In this document: positions 8,520 through 16,796 of the stretch, one piece after another
Position numbering within the stretch: position 1 is the first letter of the stretch
Layout of the letters: every line of letters starts with the position of its first letter
IMG/VR virus record: IMGVR_UViG_3300037193_001441
Location: 1-54,320 of that record
DNA: 54,320 bases
Source: a virus
Strand: one strand, 5' to 3'
The notes under the pieces: model-generated
Told to the model about the DNA's origin: nothing
The model's input: the letters and a program-made list of their open reading frames with translations, nothing else
Databases searched by the model: none
Made by a program: the position numbers and the translations under genes

Positions 8520-10043
8520 GTGGCTACCTTCCCGGTCTACTACCGGCCACGTCCCTACCAGCAGGAGCTCCACAAGATGTGGCGCTCGAAGCGATACGGC
8601 ATTGCGGTGCTGCCTCGCCAGTCTGGTAAGGACGTGGCCGCGTCCATGGAGGAGTGCGACGCCTGCCTCCGGACGCCCAAGACCACCGGGGTCTACATCT
8701 CGCTGAACAACCCGATGATCCGGGACATCCTGTGGGACAAGACCTACATCGACCCGGTGACCGGCGACTACGTGCAGGGCCTGATGGACAACGTGCCGGC
8801 CGAGCTCGTCGACTGGAAGGCCACTGTCATGGAGGGCCGGTTCACGAACAAGAGCCGCCTCAAGCTGCAGGGCTACTTCCAGTCGGGCCAGGACAAGTCC
8901 GGCGTCGGCACCTCGTTCCAGAGGTACACGATCACCGAGCTCGCGCTGTTCTACCGGGAGGACCCGGTGCCGCGGCTCATGCCGATCCTCGAGAACAGGG
9001 CTGAGGACAAGAAGCTCCGCGTCGTCTCGACTCCTCGTGGCCGGCGGAAGAACCCGCTGTGGGCCCTGATGGAGTCGCTGAAGGGGAACCCCGAGGCGCA
9101 GGTCATCCAGCGCACGATCGACGACCTCAACGAGATGATGCGTCGTGCCGGTCTGCCGCCGGTGCTGATGCCCGCCGAGCTCGAGCGGATCCGCGACACC
9201 TACCTCAAGCGGTTCGGCAACGACCGCATGTTCGAGCAGGAGTACTACACCAGCTTCGAGGAGATGGACGCGGCCGCCGTCTACGGCGAGGCGTACATGA
9301 AGATGGTCGCTGAGAAGCGGGTCCACATCTTCAACCTCGACCCGGGCCACCCGGTCTACGTCGTCTTCGACATCGGCTCGTCCGGCCTGCACTCCGACGC
9401 CACAGCGTGGATCGCGTTCCAGTGGTTCAACAACCGGCTCTTCCTCTACGACTGCGGCGAGGGCCACGGCAAGGCTCTGCCCGAGTACGTCGACGAGCTG
9501 AGGACCAAGCACTACTTCAACCGGATCGCTCAGATCATCCTGCCGTGGGACGGCGACCACCATGAGAAGGCGGTCAACACCACACCGGCCGACATGATGC
9601 GCCAGGTCTTCCCGAACGTCTCGGTCCTGGCCAAGAGCAACAAGGTCTACAAGATCCCCGGCTCTCGACAGGGCGACTACGACCTGGTGACCGACATCCA
9701 GCAGACACGGATGGCGCTCTACAACACGATCATCCACGGCAGCACGGAGTCAGGGGACACCGAGCAGCTGTGGACCCCGGGCAACGAGCTGGCCTACGGC
9801 AACTGCCAGTGGCTGCTCGAGTGCCTCGAGAACTACAAGTACGAGTTCAACTCCCGGCTGCAGATGTGGACCGACAAGCCGCTCCACGACAAGCACTCCA
9901 ACATGATGGACGCTCTACGATATGCAGTGCAGGCGACGAAGGAGCTGGACTTCTTCAACGGGTCGTTCTTCGACATGAGCGCCCACCACCGGCAGGGCAG
10001 TGTCAGCTACGAGGAAGACTGGGCGGGAGTGTGGAGACGATGA
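8520..10043 (+). CDS. terL: Terminase large subunit (TerL)
   Basis: The DNA-packaging motor has 507 residues and starts at GTG 8520. The N-terminal ATPase shows a Walker A variant PRQSGKD at 32-38 and a strand YTITELALF whose Glu140 is in the expected Walker B/catalytic position. The C-terminal RNase H-like nuclease shows FDIGSSG (Asp284), WDGDHHEK (Asp344) and HSNMMDALRY (Asp464), the three acidic positions that bind metal and cut concatemeric DNA. The ATPase-then-nuclease order and the length fit the family. The stop overlaps the next start as ATGA. A small-subunit candidate lies within the next five genes. Confidence 0.92.
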   Translation: MATFPVYYRPRPYQQELHKMWRSKRYGIAVLPRQSGKDVAASMEECDACLRTPKTTGVYISLNNPMIRDILWDKTYIDPVTGDYVQGLMDNVPAELVDWKATVMEGRFTNKSRLKLQGYFQSGQDKSGVGTSFQRYTITELALFYREDPVPRLMPILENRAEDKKLRVVSTPRGRRKNPLWALMESLKGNPEAQVIQRTIDDLNEMMRRAGLPPVLMPAELERIRDTYLKRFGNDRMFEQEYYTSFEEMDAAAVYGEAYMKMVAEKRVHIFNLDPGHPVYVVFDIGSSGLHSDATAWIAFQWFNNRLFLYDCGEGHGKALPEYVDELRTKHYFNRIAQIILPWDGDHHEKAVNTTPADMMRQVFPNVSVLAKSNKVYKIPGSRQGDYDLVTDIQQTRMALYNTIIHGSTESGDTEQLWTPGNELAYGNCQWLLECLENYKYEFNSRLQMWTDKPLHDKHSNMMDALRYAVQATKELDFFNGSFFDMSAHHRQGSVSYEEDWAGVWRR

Positions 10044-10285
10044 GCAACTGGAAGTACTGCGAGCAGGCGGACAAGGTGTCCTTCGGTTCGGAGCGCTCGG
10101 CCAAGCAGGCAGCGCGCAACCTGATGAACGCCAACAGGGGTGGCTTCACCAAGGACCGGCTGCACCCGTACCGGTGCGGGAACCACTGGCACATCGGCCA
10201 CGACTACCGCGGCTCCTCGCTCGAGCCGCTGGCCAAGCGGCGCAGCAAGGACCGTCAGCAGAAGCGGGTGAAGCAGCGTGCCTAA
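10040..10285 (+). CDS. Small Cys/His protein, zinc-binding candidate
   Basis: The product is 81 residues and its ATG overlaps the terminase stop. Two ends of a likely metal site are visible: a Cys near residue 7 (NWKYCEQADK) and a cluster YRCGNHWHIGH near residues 45-56, with a long basic C-terminus (about ten Lys/Arg in the last twenty). This spacing, a Cys, a helix of about 35 residues, then C-x3-H-x-H, resembles small phage zinc proteins in which the middle helix packs on the metal site. Nucleic-acid binding is plausible from the basic tail but not shown. Confidence 0.6.
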   Translation: MSNWKYCEQADKVSFGSERSAKQAARNLMNANRGGFTKDRLHPYRCGNHWHIGHDYRGSSLEPLAKRRSKDRQQKRVKQRA

Positions 10286-10565
10286 CGTGAGCATCCGCCA
10301 GGCTCTGCAGCAGGTGGCGGACTACCCGATCATGCTGGACGACGAGCTCATCCAGGTCCCGGCGTACGAGCTCATCGCTCGCACGCTCTTCGACATTGCC
10401 AACAACCCGGACGCCGCTCAGCGTGGCGCCATGACCCGTGCGAACAAGGCCCGCAAGATGATCTTGGACAGGATGGTGGGCAAGCGGAGGGCAGGCTCAC
10501 ATCCGGCCACTCGCCAGGTGGTGGAGATTGACTTCGTGGATCTCACGGGAGGGGAGCTGGGATGA
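10278..10565 (+). CDS. Hypothetical protein next to terminase, 95 residues
   Basis: It starts at GTG 10278 and overlaps the preceding gene by eight bases. It is helical in the first two thirds (VPAYELIARTLFDIANNPD, then AMTRANKARKMILDRM) with a basic turn GKRRAGSHP and a beta-like tail VEIDFVDLTG. The family is not recognised. Its place between terminase and a small-subunit candidate suggests a packaging accessory; DNA binding by the basic helix is conceivable. Confidence 0.6.
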   Translation: MPNVSIRQALQQVADYPIMLDDELIQVPAYELIARTLFDIANNPDAAQRGAMTRANKARKMILDRMVGKRRAGSHPATRQVVEIDFVDLTGGELG

Positions 10566-10696
10566 TCGTGCGCTTCGACAAGGCGGGCTTCCTGCCTGCT
10601 GTTGGTCTCGCTCTTGCTGGGGTTGCCATGATGGTGACGGCCGGTCTGATCGAGCTGGTCGACCGGGTGGGGAAGGCGCAGGAGGACGAGACATGA
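10562..10696 (+). CDS. 44-residue single-span membrane protein
   Basis: ATG 10562 overlaps the previous stop. Residues about 8-31 form one hydrophobic helix (AGFLPAVGLALAGVAMMVTA) followed by a charged tail. The stop overlaps the ATG of a second small membrane protein, so the two are likely made together. A spanin- or holin-like part is possible, but the main lysis cluster is elsewhere (46390-48804). Confidence 0.5.
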   Translation: MIVRFDKAGFLPAVGLALAGVAMMVTAGLIELVDRVGKAQEDET

Positions 10697-10806
10697 AGGC
10701 GTTCCTGGTGAACTGCTGCCTCGGCCTGTGCTTCGGGGCACTGGCCTGGGCCATCCTCGGCCTGCTCTACTGCGCCATCGAAGGGAGCCGGCCGTGGCCG
10801 ACCTGA
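10693..10806 (+). CDS. 37-residue Cys-rich membrane peptide
   Basis: The ATG at 10693 overlaps the preceding stop as ATGA. Nearly the whole peptide is one hydrophobic helix with four Cys (NCCLGLCFGALAWAILGLL), ending in a short polar tail. It overlaps the next gene by 13 bases. It could be a small membrane effector; function unknown. Confidence 0.45.
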   Translation: MKAFLVNCCLGLCFGALAWAILGLLYCAIEGSRPWPT

Positions 10807-11084
10807 TCCCGCTGCAGCGGAAGTTCCGCAAGCAGATCCCCGACGCACACCGTGCCAGCCTGGACACCCGCATCCTGTGGCTGTGGCACCAGCGGTTCGG
10901 CACCGTGCAGACCATCTGGAAGGACAGCCCCGACGTCCTCGACCACACGGCTGCCACGCTGATCCTGCAGGCGATCATGGGCAAGGACCTCGAGTCGATC
11001 TCGCAGGTGTTCCAGCGCATCGAGGGCGGCCCGCAGATGGACACCGAGCTGCTCGACAAGGAGCAGAGCACGATCAGGGTTTGA
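10794..11084 (+). CDS. Terminase small-subunit-like candidate
   Basis: The protein has 96 residues from GTG 10794, which has AAGGGAG upstream. It is basic at the N-terminus (PLQRKFRKQ) and ends with the pattern TLILQAIMGKDLESISQVFQ then RIEGGPQMD, which resembles the conserved C-terminal helix of several small packaging proteins (a run ending in DR-x-EG). This pattern and the location three genes after the large subunit make it the best small-terminase candidate, but no helix-turn-helix is obvious. Its last 11 bases overlap the 3' end of the converging minus-strand gene at 11074, so the plus and minus blocks meet here. Confidence 0.45.
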   Translation: MADLIPLQRKFRKQIPDAHRASLDTRILWLWHQRFGTVQTIWKDSPDVLDHTAATLILQAIMGKDLESISQVFQRIEGGPQMDTELLDKEQSTIRV

Positions 11085-11379
11085 GACCCAGCTCCTGACG
11101 CTTCAGCTTCACGACCCGCTCGTTGTCCTTGCAGATGTCACAGCGGCACAGCATCTTGTGCGTGACCCCGTCCTCGTCCGGCCGGGTCTTCGGCATCGTA
11201 CGACGGTCCTCGGCCAGCAGCTCGAGCGGCTCGAACCAGCGGGTGCCGAACCGTACCGCCTGCTCGCTGCGCTGCTTCGGTGTCCACGGTCGCTCGTCGC
11301 CACGGCGCTTGTACCGCACGGGCCCGCGCCCCTTGTAGCGGTAGACCACCGTGCCGTCGGGCTCGACGGTCCGGCTCAC
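11074..11379 (-). CDS. Hypothetical protein with CRCDICK metal-binding motif
   Basis: The protein has 101 residues; the GTG at 11379 overlaps the stop of the upstream gene (GTGA), which fixes the start better than ATGs further upstream that lie inside that gene. The N-terminal half is basic and Tyr/Arg-rich (YRYKGRGPVRYKRRGDER) and the C-terminal half carries a C-x-C-x2-C group in LCRCDICKDNE. A zinc-stabilised nucleic-acid-binding role is possible. It is the last gene of the minus-strand block. Confidence 0.6.
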   Translation of the reverse strand: MSRTVEPDGTVVYRYKGRGPVRYKRRGDERPWTPKQRSEQAVRFGTRWFEPLELLAEDRRTMPKTRPDEDGVTHKMLCRCDICKDNERVVKLKRQELGLKP

Positions 11380-11942
11380 GGGTAGAGCGTGCCTTCCTGG
11401 TACTCCGCCCACAGCGTGAGCGTGCAAGGTCGGTGCCGGCGGATGAAGTAGCCGGGCCGCACGCGGTATGCCTTGGGCACCTTGCGCCCGGCGATGTAGG
11501 TCATGTACGGCTTGCCGAAGTAGAACTCGAGGATCTGGTTGATCTTGCGCAGGTCGGCCCGCCAGCTGGTCTTGCCCGGCTGCCCCTGCTTCTCGAGCTC
11601 CATGATGTCCTGGATGCGGATGCCGGTGGCCCACTCGTAGATCATCACGGCTGCCACCCGGTGCCCATGCACGGGGCTGAGGTTGCGCAGGAACTTGCGG
11701 ACCTCACGCTCCCAGGCCACGAGGTGCGGGTTCTCCTTGACGAGGTACTTGTCCTTCGTCAGTGGCATCTTCGCCCTCATCTCATCCGGGAGGACGAGCT
11801 GGTCGTGGCGATCGGACGACGCGGCGTCGCGTGCCGTGCTCGGGATGCGACGCTTGTTGGCCTCATCCTTGTCGAACCTCTCACGAAGTGTCTTCTCTAC
11901 TTCGGACAGGAGTGAGTTCTCGGTTTCCGGAGCGGTGCTCAT
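11376..11942 (-). CDS. Hypothetical protein, possible winged-helix DNA-binding protein
   Basis: The protein has 188 residues. The first 60 are polar and probably flexible; the rest is helical and basic, with GHRVAAVMIYEWATGIRIQD followed by two more helices and a basic hairpin (FIRRHRP). The layout could be a helix-turn-helix, but there is no confident family. No clear ribosome site precedes ATG 11942, and a factor-independent terminator lies just upstream (11960-12005), so this gene may be expressed by read-through or from its own promoter. Confidence 0.5.
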   Translation of the reverse strand: MSTAPETENSLLSEVEKTLRERFDKDEANKRRIPSTARDAASSDRHDQLVLPDEMRAKMPLTKDKYLVKENPHLVAWEREVRKFLRNLSPVHGHRVAAVMIYEWATGIRIQDIMELEKQGQPGKTSWRADLRKINQILEFYFGKPYMTYIAGRKVPKAYRVRPGYFIRRHRPCTLTLWAEYQEGTLYP

Positions 11943-11959
11943 GGCCGAAGGATACCCGC

Positions 11960-12005
11960 AAAAAAGAGAGGAGCCGACACAACCCGAAGGTCGTGTCGGC
12001 TCCTC
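11960..12005 (-). terminator. Factor-independent terminator (minus strand)
   Basis: Perfect 13-bp stem (GAGGAGCCGACAC at 11968-11980 with its complement at 11993-12005) and a 12-nt loop, followed on the minus strand by TCTTTTTT. It ends transcripts leaving the gene at 12009-12176 and lies just before the start of the gene at 11942. It is one of only two hairpins in the window with a proper U-tract. Confidence 0.85.
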
Positions 12006-12008
12006 ATC

Positions 12009-12176
12009 TCAGCCCTCGCGCAGCGTGATCTCGTACTCGAGGTCCGTGAACGTCACGTCCTCGTACATGTCCACGACCCACATGAGCCACTGCCAGGCCG
12101 GACCCCACTGCTTGAACTGCTTGCGCCGAGGCTTGCCGTTCTCGGTCCAGGTGACCAGCCAACGCCCGCGCCTCAC
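12009..12176 (-). CDS. 55-residue hypothetical protein
   Basis: GTG 12176 overlaps the stop of the primase-polymerase gene as GTGA. The product is basic at the N-terminus and Trp-rich (five Trp), with KPRRKQFKQWGPAWQWLMWV followed by an acidic end. No family is recognised. The overlap and the terminator directly after it support a real, last gene in this sub-operon. Confidence 0.55.
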   Translation of the reverse strand: MRRGRWLVTWTENGKPRRKQFKQWGPAWQWLMWVVDMYEDVTFTDLEYEITLREG

Positions 12177-13048
12177 GGCTGCACCTGCTGGGATGCGCCG
12201 TAGCGGTTGATGTTGCCGACGAGCTTGCTGATCTCGTCAGCGCCGAGCCCGACGTGGTCGGCCCGCTCGGTCACCAGCCGCTCCCAGTCCGGCACCTGCG
12301 CCAGCATCATCTGGCTGCCGATGGCGAACAGGGTGTTGTTCCGCTTCCCCGCGGGGATCGGCTTGGCCAGCTCGTCGACCAAGGTGTCCTGCATCATGAG
12401 AACCTCCAGAGGATCTTCGTTCGCCAGGACCGTGAAGATCCTGGCAGTGGACGCCGACTGCTGTTGCTGCCGACGGTGCAGCTGCTGGAACACGTGGTCC
12501 GGCAGGACTGCCGGCTGACGCATGTTCCATCGCTGCGTGTTGTGGTGGTAGACACAGCCGGTTGCCCGGAAGTCCACCCCCTGCTCGAGACCGATGCGGT
12601 CGTTGAGCTGGCCGTAGCCGGTGACGGGATCCCATTCCTCCTCGTGGAGGTAGAACAGGTGGTAGCCGTTGCCGCTCTTGCTGGTCTCGGCCAGCGTGGG
12701 CGGCAGCATTCCGATCCGCTTCGCGTGCTCGAAGCCACCGTTCTTCCCGTCGATGTCGATGCACACCAGCTGCAGGCTGCGCATCACGAACGCGAACGCC
12801 CAGCGTCCACGCTCGTATCCGTAGAGCGGCCGGCGCTCGGAGAACTCACCGCGCATGTAGCGCGGCATGAACCCGTCGCCTCCGTTCTTCGGAGGGTTGA
12901 GACCCCAGCCCTCGTCGGTCATGCCCGACGGCCACGCCCGCACGAGTGCCGGACCCTTGGGCCCTGCGTAGTCGACGAACGCCTCCGGCATGGGGATGTC
13001 GTGGACGTACTCGTCAGTCATCCACCAGGGCGTCGAGGAGTGCTGCAT
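12173..13048 (-). CDS. Primase-polymerase (AEP superfamily, Prim-Pol N-terminal type)
   Basis: The protein has 291 residues. The three archaeo-eukaryotic primase signatures are present: LVCIDIDG with Asp98 and Asp100 (metal ligands), SKSGNGYHLFY at 124-133 (S-G-x-G-x-H, nucleotide binding), and FRATGCVYHHN near 158-168. ATG 13048 has a good GAAGGGAG ribosome site and overlaps the SF3 helicase gene by 35 bases; an internal ATG at 13021 is possible. It should make primers at the fork opened by the helicase encoded immediately upstream. Residues after about 195 are helical and may form the lid or helicase contact. Confidence 0.85.
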   Translation of the reverse strand: MQHSSTPWWMTDEYVHDIPMPEAFVDYAGPKGPALVRAWPSGMTDEGWGLNPPKNGGDGFMPRYMRGEFSERRPLYGYERGRWAFAFVMRSLQLVCIDIDGKNGGFEHAKRIGMLPPTLAETSKSGNGYHLFYLHEEEWDPVTGYGQLNDRIGLEQGVDFRATGCVYHHNTQRWNMRQPAVLPDHVFQQLHRRQQQQSASTARIFTVLANEDPLEVLMMQDTLVDELAKPIPAGKRNNTLFAIGSQMMLAQVPDWERLVTERADHVGLGADEISKLVGNINRYGASQQVQP

Positions 13049-14405
13049 CTGCGTCGCTCCCTTCCAGTGATTCGATGAAGGCGGCCGCCTCGGTCTTGAA
13101 CGAGGTGACCACCCGGACCTTGCGGACCGATCCGTTGATCCGCTGTGACTTGCGCTCGGTGTTGACCAGTGGCTTGAACAGCTCCACCACGTCAGGCTCT
13201 GCCCATGTACCGAGGTCGTTCTCCTTCAGGCGCCACGACTGGAACAGCTTGGCCATGTCAGCGATCGGCTGACCCAGCAGACCCACCGTTCCCTCGGGCC
13301 CTGTCTCCTCGATGTACTTGAGGAACTGCAGGCCCATCGAGTTGACGTACATGTGCTCGAGCTGCAGCTCGATGGCCTTCGTCGTCGGCGCCAGCTTCAC
13401 AGCCACGTCGTCCTCACAGACGTAGTGGTCGATCAGCAGAGCCAGGAACGCACCGAGTGTCTCTGCGCTGAGCATCGACTTCTCGAATGCGTGGTCGAGC
13501 GCGTAGATGTTGGGGAACTGGAACCGCACCAGCCGCTTCTGCAGGGCGACCGACTTGTCGTTCGACTTCGGCTCTCGGTTCAGTCCCTCGATGAACAGCG
13601 CGTTGGTCTGCACCATCGTCGGCGTGGACTCGTACAGCTTCCGGATCGGTACGAGCTCACCCGCGATCAGTGACTTCTCCGTGCCCGAGTCCTTGAGATA
13701 CTCGGCCCTGCCGTCGAAGACGATGTTCACGAGCTTTCCATTCAGCTCGGTCACCACAGGGTTCTGCTCTGCGATCTGCTGTCGCGTGACGGTCGAGACG
13801 TTGTCCCGGCCGAACAGCGACTGCATCATCTTGAGCAGCACGGACTTGCCGTTGCGTCCCTCACCCAGCAGGATCACGTACTTGACCGCGGAGTAACCCG
13901 GGGCCAGACACGTGGCCAGATGGTAGAGCAGGGAGTGTGCCTCCTCCTCAGAGTTCAGCCACTCCTCGATCACGGCGAAAGTTTTTTCCTTGGCCGCGGT
14001 GTCGGTGTTGAGCATCGGCAGCAGCGTGTTCGGTCGGAAGGTCTGGTCGGGTGTGACCAGCTGCCCCTTCTCGTCCAGCTCCTGCAGTCCGTTCGGTGTG
14101 CGGACCAGCAGAGAGGTAGCCGGCCGCTCCTCGAGCCGCGCGTTCTGCGCGACCATGAAGTCGAAGCTCGACAGCTCCCCGTCCGAGGAGAACAGCGTGT
14201 CGAACTGGATGGCGGCCAGCTGCTGGATGCGCGCTCGGTTGAGCGGCAGCCAGATGGTGCGCTCGGGTGCTGGAACCACCGAGGTTTCCAGCGTCTCGAA
14301 GTCCGCTGGGATGTAGGTCACGTTGCGGTAGCGCACGAGCTGGTTGCCCGACGCCAGCTTGAAGGCTTCGGTCGCCAGCTCCTTCTTCGTCTTGAGTTGC
14401 AGCAT
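13014..14405 (-). CDS. SF3 / D5-like replicative helicase
   Basis: The protein has 463 residues. The ATPase core begins near residue 150 with a Walker A GEGRNGKSVLLKMM at about 180-193, then the D5-type order of conserved parts: NIVFDGRAEYL, SLIAGELVPIRKLYES, TNALFIEGLNREPKS (the N-rich sensor strand) and VALQKRLVRFQFPN with the arginine finger position. The N-terminal 150 residues are probably the primase-linked or regulatory domain. A primase and D5 helicase as separate adjacent genes equal the fused protein found in many phages. It presumably unwinds the phage replication fork. Confidence 0.87.
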   Translation of the reverse strand: MLQLKTKKELATEAFKLASGNQLVRYRNVTYIPADFETLETSVVPAPERTIWLPLNRARIQQLAAIQFDTLFSSDGELSSFDFMVAQNARLEERPATSLLVRTPNGLQELDEKGQLVTPDQTFRPNTLLPMLNTDTAAKEKTFAVIEEWLNSEEEAHSLLYHLATCLAPGYSAVKYVILLGEGRNGKSVLLKMMQSLFGRDNVSTVTRQQIAEQNPVVTELNGKLVNIVFDGRAEYLKDSGTEKSLIAGELVPIRKLYESTPTMVQTNALFIEGLNREPKSNDKSVALQKRLVRFQFPNIYALDHAFEKSMLSAETLGAFLALLIDHYVCEDDVAVKLAPTTKAIELQLEHMYVNSMGLQFLKYIEETGPEGTVGLLGQPIADMAKLFQSWRLKENDLGTWAEPDVVELFKPLVNTERKSQRINGSVRKVRVVTSFKTEAAAFIESLEGSDADAALLDALVDD

Positions 14406-14427
14406 GTTCGCCCCTGTCTAGTGGTGG

Positions 14428-14460
14428 CGACCGGGGCCCACTTGCGATGGGCCCCGGTCG
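14428..14460 (-). terminator. U-less 13-bp hairpin between minus-strand genes
   Basis: Perfect stem (CGACCGGGGCCCA at 14428-14440, complement at 14448-14460) with loop CTTGCGA and no T-run on either side. It lies between the 41-residue gene and the SF3 helicase. U-less terminators are known from mycobacteria; an RNA-processing or stability element is the alternative. Confidence 0.5.
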
Positions 14461-14467
14461 TTGGACC

Positions 14468-14593
14468 TCACGCCGGCTGTAGTGACCGGAGGAACTGCAC
14501 CTTGCCCTCGATGGCCTCGACCTCGTAGGGCTTCAGGTGTGGGTTCTCCAGCTGGTCCAGCAGTCGTTCGATCCGCTCTTCGATGGTGTCCAT
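14468..14593 (-). CDS. 41-residue hypothetical protein
   Basis: ATG 14593 is preceded by a very strong GGAGGAGGAGCGA ribosome site. The peptide is a single amphipathic acidic helix (EERIERLLDQLENP) followed by a second short helix, so it could be a coiled-coil adaptor. It lies between the SF2 and SF3 helicase genes on the same strand. Confidence 0.6.
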   Translation of the reverse strand: MDTIEERIERLLDQLENPHLKPYEVEAIEGKVQFLRSLQPA

Positions 14594-14637
14594 TCGCTCC
14601 TCCTCCGTGGTGGCGTGGATGCCACCCCACCCCCGGG

Positions 14638-15828
14638 TCACGGAGTCAGAGTCACTCGGTACACCTGCTTCGTGCTGGCGTCTCCGCCTTCGCCTCTCGG
14701 CATGATCCGCCCGATGAGCTGACGCCGCAGGCTGTCGTCGTCAGTGTCGTCGAGGATGATCAGGGTGTCACACACCTTGTCCATCCCATCGGTCCCTGTT
14801 GCCAGGCTCGCCGTGCCCACGAGCACGTCGACCAACCCGGCGTTGAACTCTGCGATGTAGGTGTCCTTCACCTTGCTCGGCGTCTTGCCCGTCACGAGAC
14901 GGTGCTCGACGTCGTTCAGGATCAGGCGTCGTGCTAGCGACTCCGCCACCGTGGAGTGGTTGGCGAAGACCAGCACAGGGGACTTGGCCTTCTCGAGGAT
15001 CGGCTCGATCAGGTCCCACGCTCCCATGTCCAGCTGCCCGGTGTCGGAGATCAGACCCTGCTGGATCCGGGTGTGACGCTCCTCGATCTGGCTGGCGATC
15101 ATTCGATGCTTCTGCTCGTTGTACCCGTACCGCAGCATCACTGCTGACGGCGGGGCGTAGAGCTCCACGTCGTCGATCGTGTAGACCAGGTCGTCCGGCA
15201 GGTACGCCACGCCGGGCAGGCTCGAGAGGTACTCGGCTGCATCGGCGTAGTGCAGGAACCCTGTCACCTTCGGCATCTGACCGAAGGGATTCTGCTCGGT
15301 CTCGCAGTTCTGGTAGATGAACTGCAGGAACCCTCCCTTGCACGACAGCGGGTCGAGCACATGCTGGATGCAGTAGCACCGCTCCGCGTCGTTGTAGTTG
15401 GGCGTGGCCGAGGCCAGGATCAGCGGGGCCAGCAGGCCCTTGGCCAGCCGGTCCAGCTTCTTCCAGCCCTTGCCGCCCTGCCCACCGAACAGGTGCATCT
15501 CGTCAGCGATCACCATGCGGTGACGGCTGAGCACAGTGTCGGCCATCCGGAACTTGGCATGGCTGATGCATTCCACCGTGACACCCCAGCGCCGGCCGGC
15601 CTCCTTCCATGCCGGATGGGTGGACGGAGGAGCGATCACCACAGCGGCGTCCTGGCCCCACAGACGGGCGCACAGCAGCGCGGTGACACTCTTCCCCGCC
15701 CCGGTCTTGTAGTACAGGCAGAGCCGTTCCTGGCCCTCGCTGCCGATGGCGTGGCTGGGTGCCTCCGCCTGGTAGTCGAACAGGGTGAAACCAGCTGCGG
15801 CGGCCAGGTCATTCACTACCAAGCTCAT
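14638..15828 (-). CDS. SF2 DNA helicase (DExH type)
   Basis: The protein has 396 residues from ATG 15828 (AGGAG nine bases before it). It shows motif I KTGAGKS at 41-47, motif II DEMH at 109-112, motif III SATP at 140-143, and motif VI QLIGRIMPRG near the C-terminus, with FANHSTVAESLARRL as a motif IV strand and ASLATGTDGMD as motif V. Both RecA-like lobes are therefore complete, though compact. It is close to the SNF2/RapA-like helicases often found beside DUF2800, DUF2815 and polymerase A genes in phages. The role is probably fork remodelling or recombination-dependent replication. Its N-terminus overlaps the small gene upstream. Confidence 0.85.
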   Translation of the reverse strand: MSLVVNDLAAAAGFTLFDYQAEAPSHAIGSEGQERLCLYYKTGAGKSVTALLCARLWGQDAAVVIAPPSTHPAWKEAGRRWGVTVECISHAKFRMADTVLSRHRMVIADEMHLFGGQGGKGWKKLDRLAKGLLAPLILASATPNYNDAERCYCIQHVLDPLSCKGGFLQFIYQNCETEQNPFGQMPKVTGFLHYADAAEYLSSLPGVAYLPDDLVYTIDDVELYAPPSAVMLRYGYNEQKHRMIASQIEERHTRIQQGLISDTGQLDMGAWDLIEPILEKAKSPVLVFANHSTVAESLARRLILNDVEHRLVTGKTPSKVKDTYIAEFNAGLVDVLVGTASLATGTDGMDKVCDTLIILDDTDDDSLRRQLIGRIMPRGEGGDASTKQVYRVTLTP

Positions 15829-15997
15829 CGACAATCTCCTGTTCGATCTCGTTGGTCAGCATGTCCCGGTCGAACTCGCCATCGTCGGCCGGGACTCGTT
15901 GAAAGTTGCACTTGTCCACCAGGTGCAAGCGATCGGTGACGCAGACCCACACGTAGCGCGGGTCGGTGCTTGGCTTCGTGGCGCCGCACCCGATCAC
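15809..15997 (-). CDS. 62-residue hypothetical protein
   Basis: GTG 15997 overlaps the upstream stop (GTGA) and the 3' end overlaps the helicase start by 20 bases, so the gene fits a chain of coupled reading frames. It contains a beta-like RYVWVCVTDRLHLVD stretch, two Cys near residues 19 and 30, and an acidic C-terminus. No family is recognised. Confidence 0.5.
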   Translation of the reverse strand: MIGCGATKPSTDPRYVWVCVTDRLHLVDKCNFQRVPADDGEFDRDMLTNEIEQEIVDELGSE

Positions 15998-16275
15998 TCC
16001 CCCTCCGGTACGACGGCCTCGACCTTGACGGTCTCGATCATGTCGTCCGGGATGACGATGGTCGCCTCTGCGATGGCGTTGATGAACACGTGCTCCGGCA
16101 CGTAGACCTTGAGCTTGACCACCACGTTGTTGCGCCCGACGTTGTCCGGCTTCTTGACCGTGGTGCGCGCTACCTTCACAGACTCGACGGCTTCCTCGTA
16201 GCCACCGTTGATCCAGCGCTGGCCGATCTTCGGCTCGAGCTCGAGGTAGAACTCGGCCGGGATCTTCCGACTCAT
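15994..16275 (-). CDS. 93-residue beta-rich hypothetical protein
   Basis: ATG 16275 overlaps the upstream stop as ATGA. The sequence alternates hydrophobic and charged residues, with VVVKLKVYVPEHVF and ATIVIPDDMIETVKV, consistent with a small beta-sheet domain. No catalytic motif is visible and no family is recognised. Confidence 0.6.
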   Translation of the reverse strand: MSRKIPAEFYLELEPKIGQRWINGGYEEAVESVKVARTTVKKPDNVGRNNVVVKLKVYVPEHVFINAIAEATIVIPDDMIETVKVEAVVPEGE

Positions 16276-16418
16276 CGGCGTGCAGCCTTGCGCGCCTTGA
16301 TCCTCGCCTTGCCCCGGAGTGTGCGGTCGCGACTGCCGACCACGCCGTCGGCGGCGGCCGGGTCGGGCTTGCGCAGCACCTCCATCCAGTGGGCGAGACG
16401 CCGCTCGATGGCGTTCAT
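16272..16418 (-). CDS. 48-residue basic hypothetical protein
   Basis: ATG 16418 lies just inside the 3' end of the upstream gene and the TGA overlaps the next ATG. The C-terminal half is strongly basic (RGKARIKARKAARR), as in small nucleic-acid-binding peptides; the N-terminal part is an amphipathic helix. The coupling on both sides supports it as real. Confidence 0.5.
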   Translation of the reverse strand: MNAIERRLAHWMEVLRKPDPAAADGVVGSRDRTLRGKARIKARKAARR

Positions 16419-16786
16419 CGTCCGCGCCGCATCTGCTTCATGGTCACGTAGTCCGTGACCGAGCGGGCCTGGATCATGTCGTCGCCCACGACCTTGCGGA
16501 AGATGTCGAGGTAGCCCTCGATGTCGTCGCTGTTGTCGGAGTAGTCCGGCGTGATGCTGGCGCGCACCGCCTTCATCCCGATCAGGCAGAGCGGTACCTG
16601 CGCCGGCTGCACCTCGAACCCGAGGATGCCGGACCAGACCTGTGCGATCCGCACGAAGCCGTTGACCGGCTCACCGTAGACAGCGACTCGCTGATCGATG
16701 ACCTCGCCGAGGTTGCCCTCTCGCTGAGTCAGCTCGAAGAGCGGCTCGTCCGTGGTGGTGATGGTGCTTCCGTTCTCGTCCCTCAT
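16415..16786 (-). CDS. DUF6378-like phage protein
   Basis: The product is 123 residues. The central pattern RVAVYGEPVNGFVRIAQVWS, then MKAVRASITP and DDIEGYLDIFRKVVG, matches my recollection of the DUF6378-type family: an R-x4-YG start, an (A)-x2-WS helix, a K-x2-R helix and a GY helix, all-alpha and metal-independent as far as is known. Members are common near replication genes in phages. Its function is not established. Confidence 0.6.
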   Translation of the reverse strand: MRDENGSTITTTDEPLFELTQREGNLGEVIDQRVAVYGEPVNGFVRIAQVWSGILGFEVQPAQVPLCLIGMKAVRASITPDYSDNSDDIEGYLDIFRKVVGDDMIQARSVTDYVTMKQMRRGR

Positions 16787-16796
16787 GTTGTCCCCT

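Noticed and set aside
7122-9737. 871-residue minus-strand frame opposite the scaffold-like and terminase genes
   Set aside because: Same GC-bias shadow; the terminase frame on the other strand has complete catalytic motifs.
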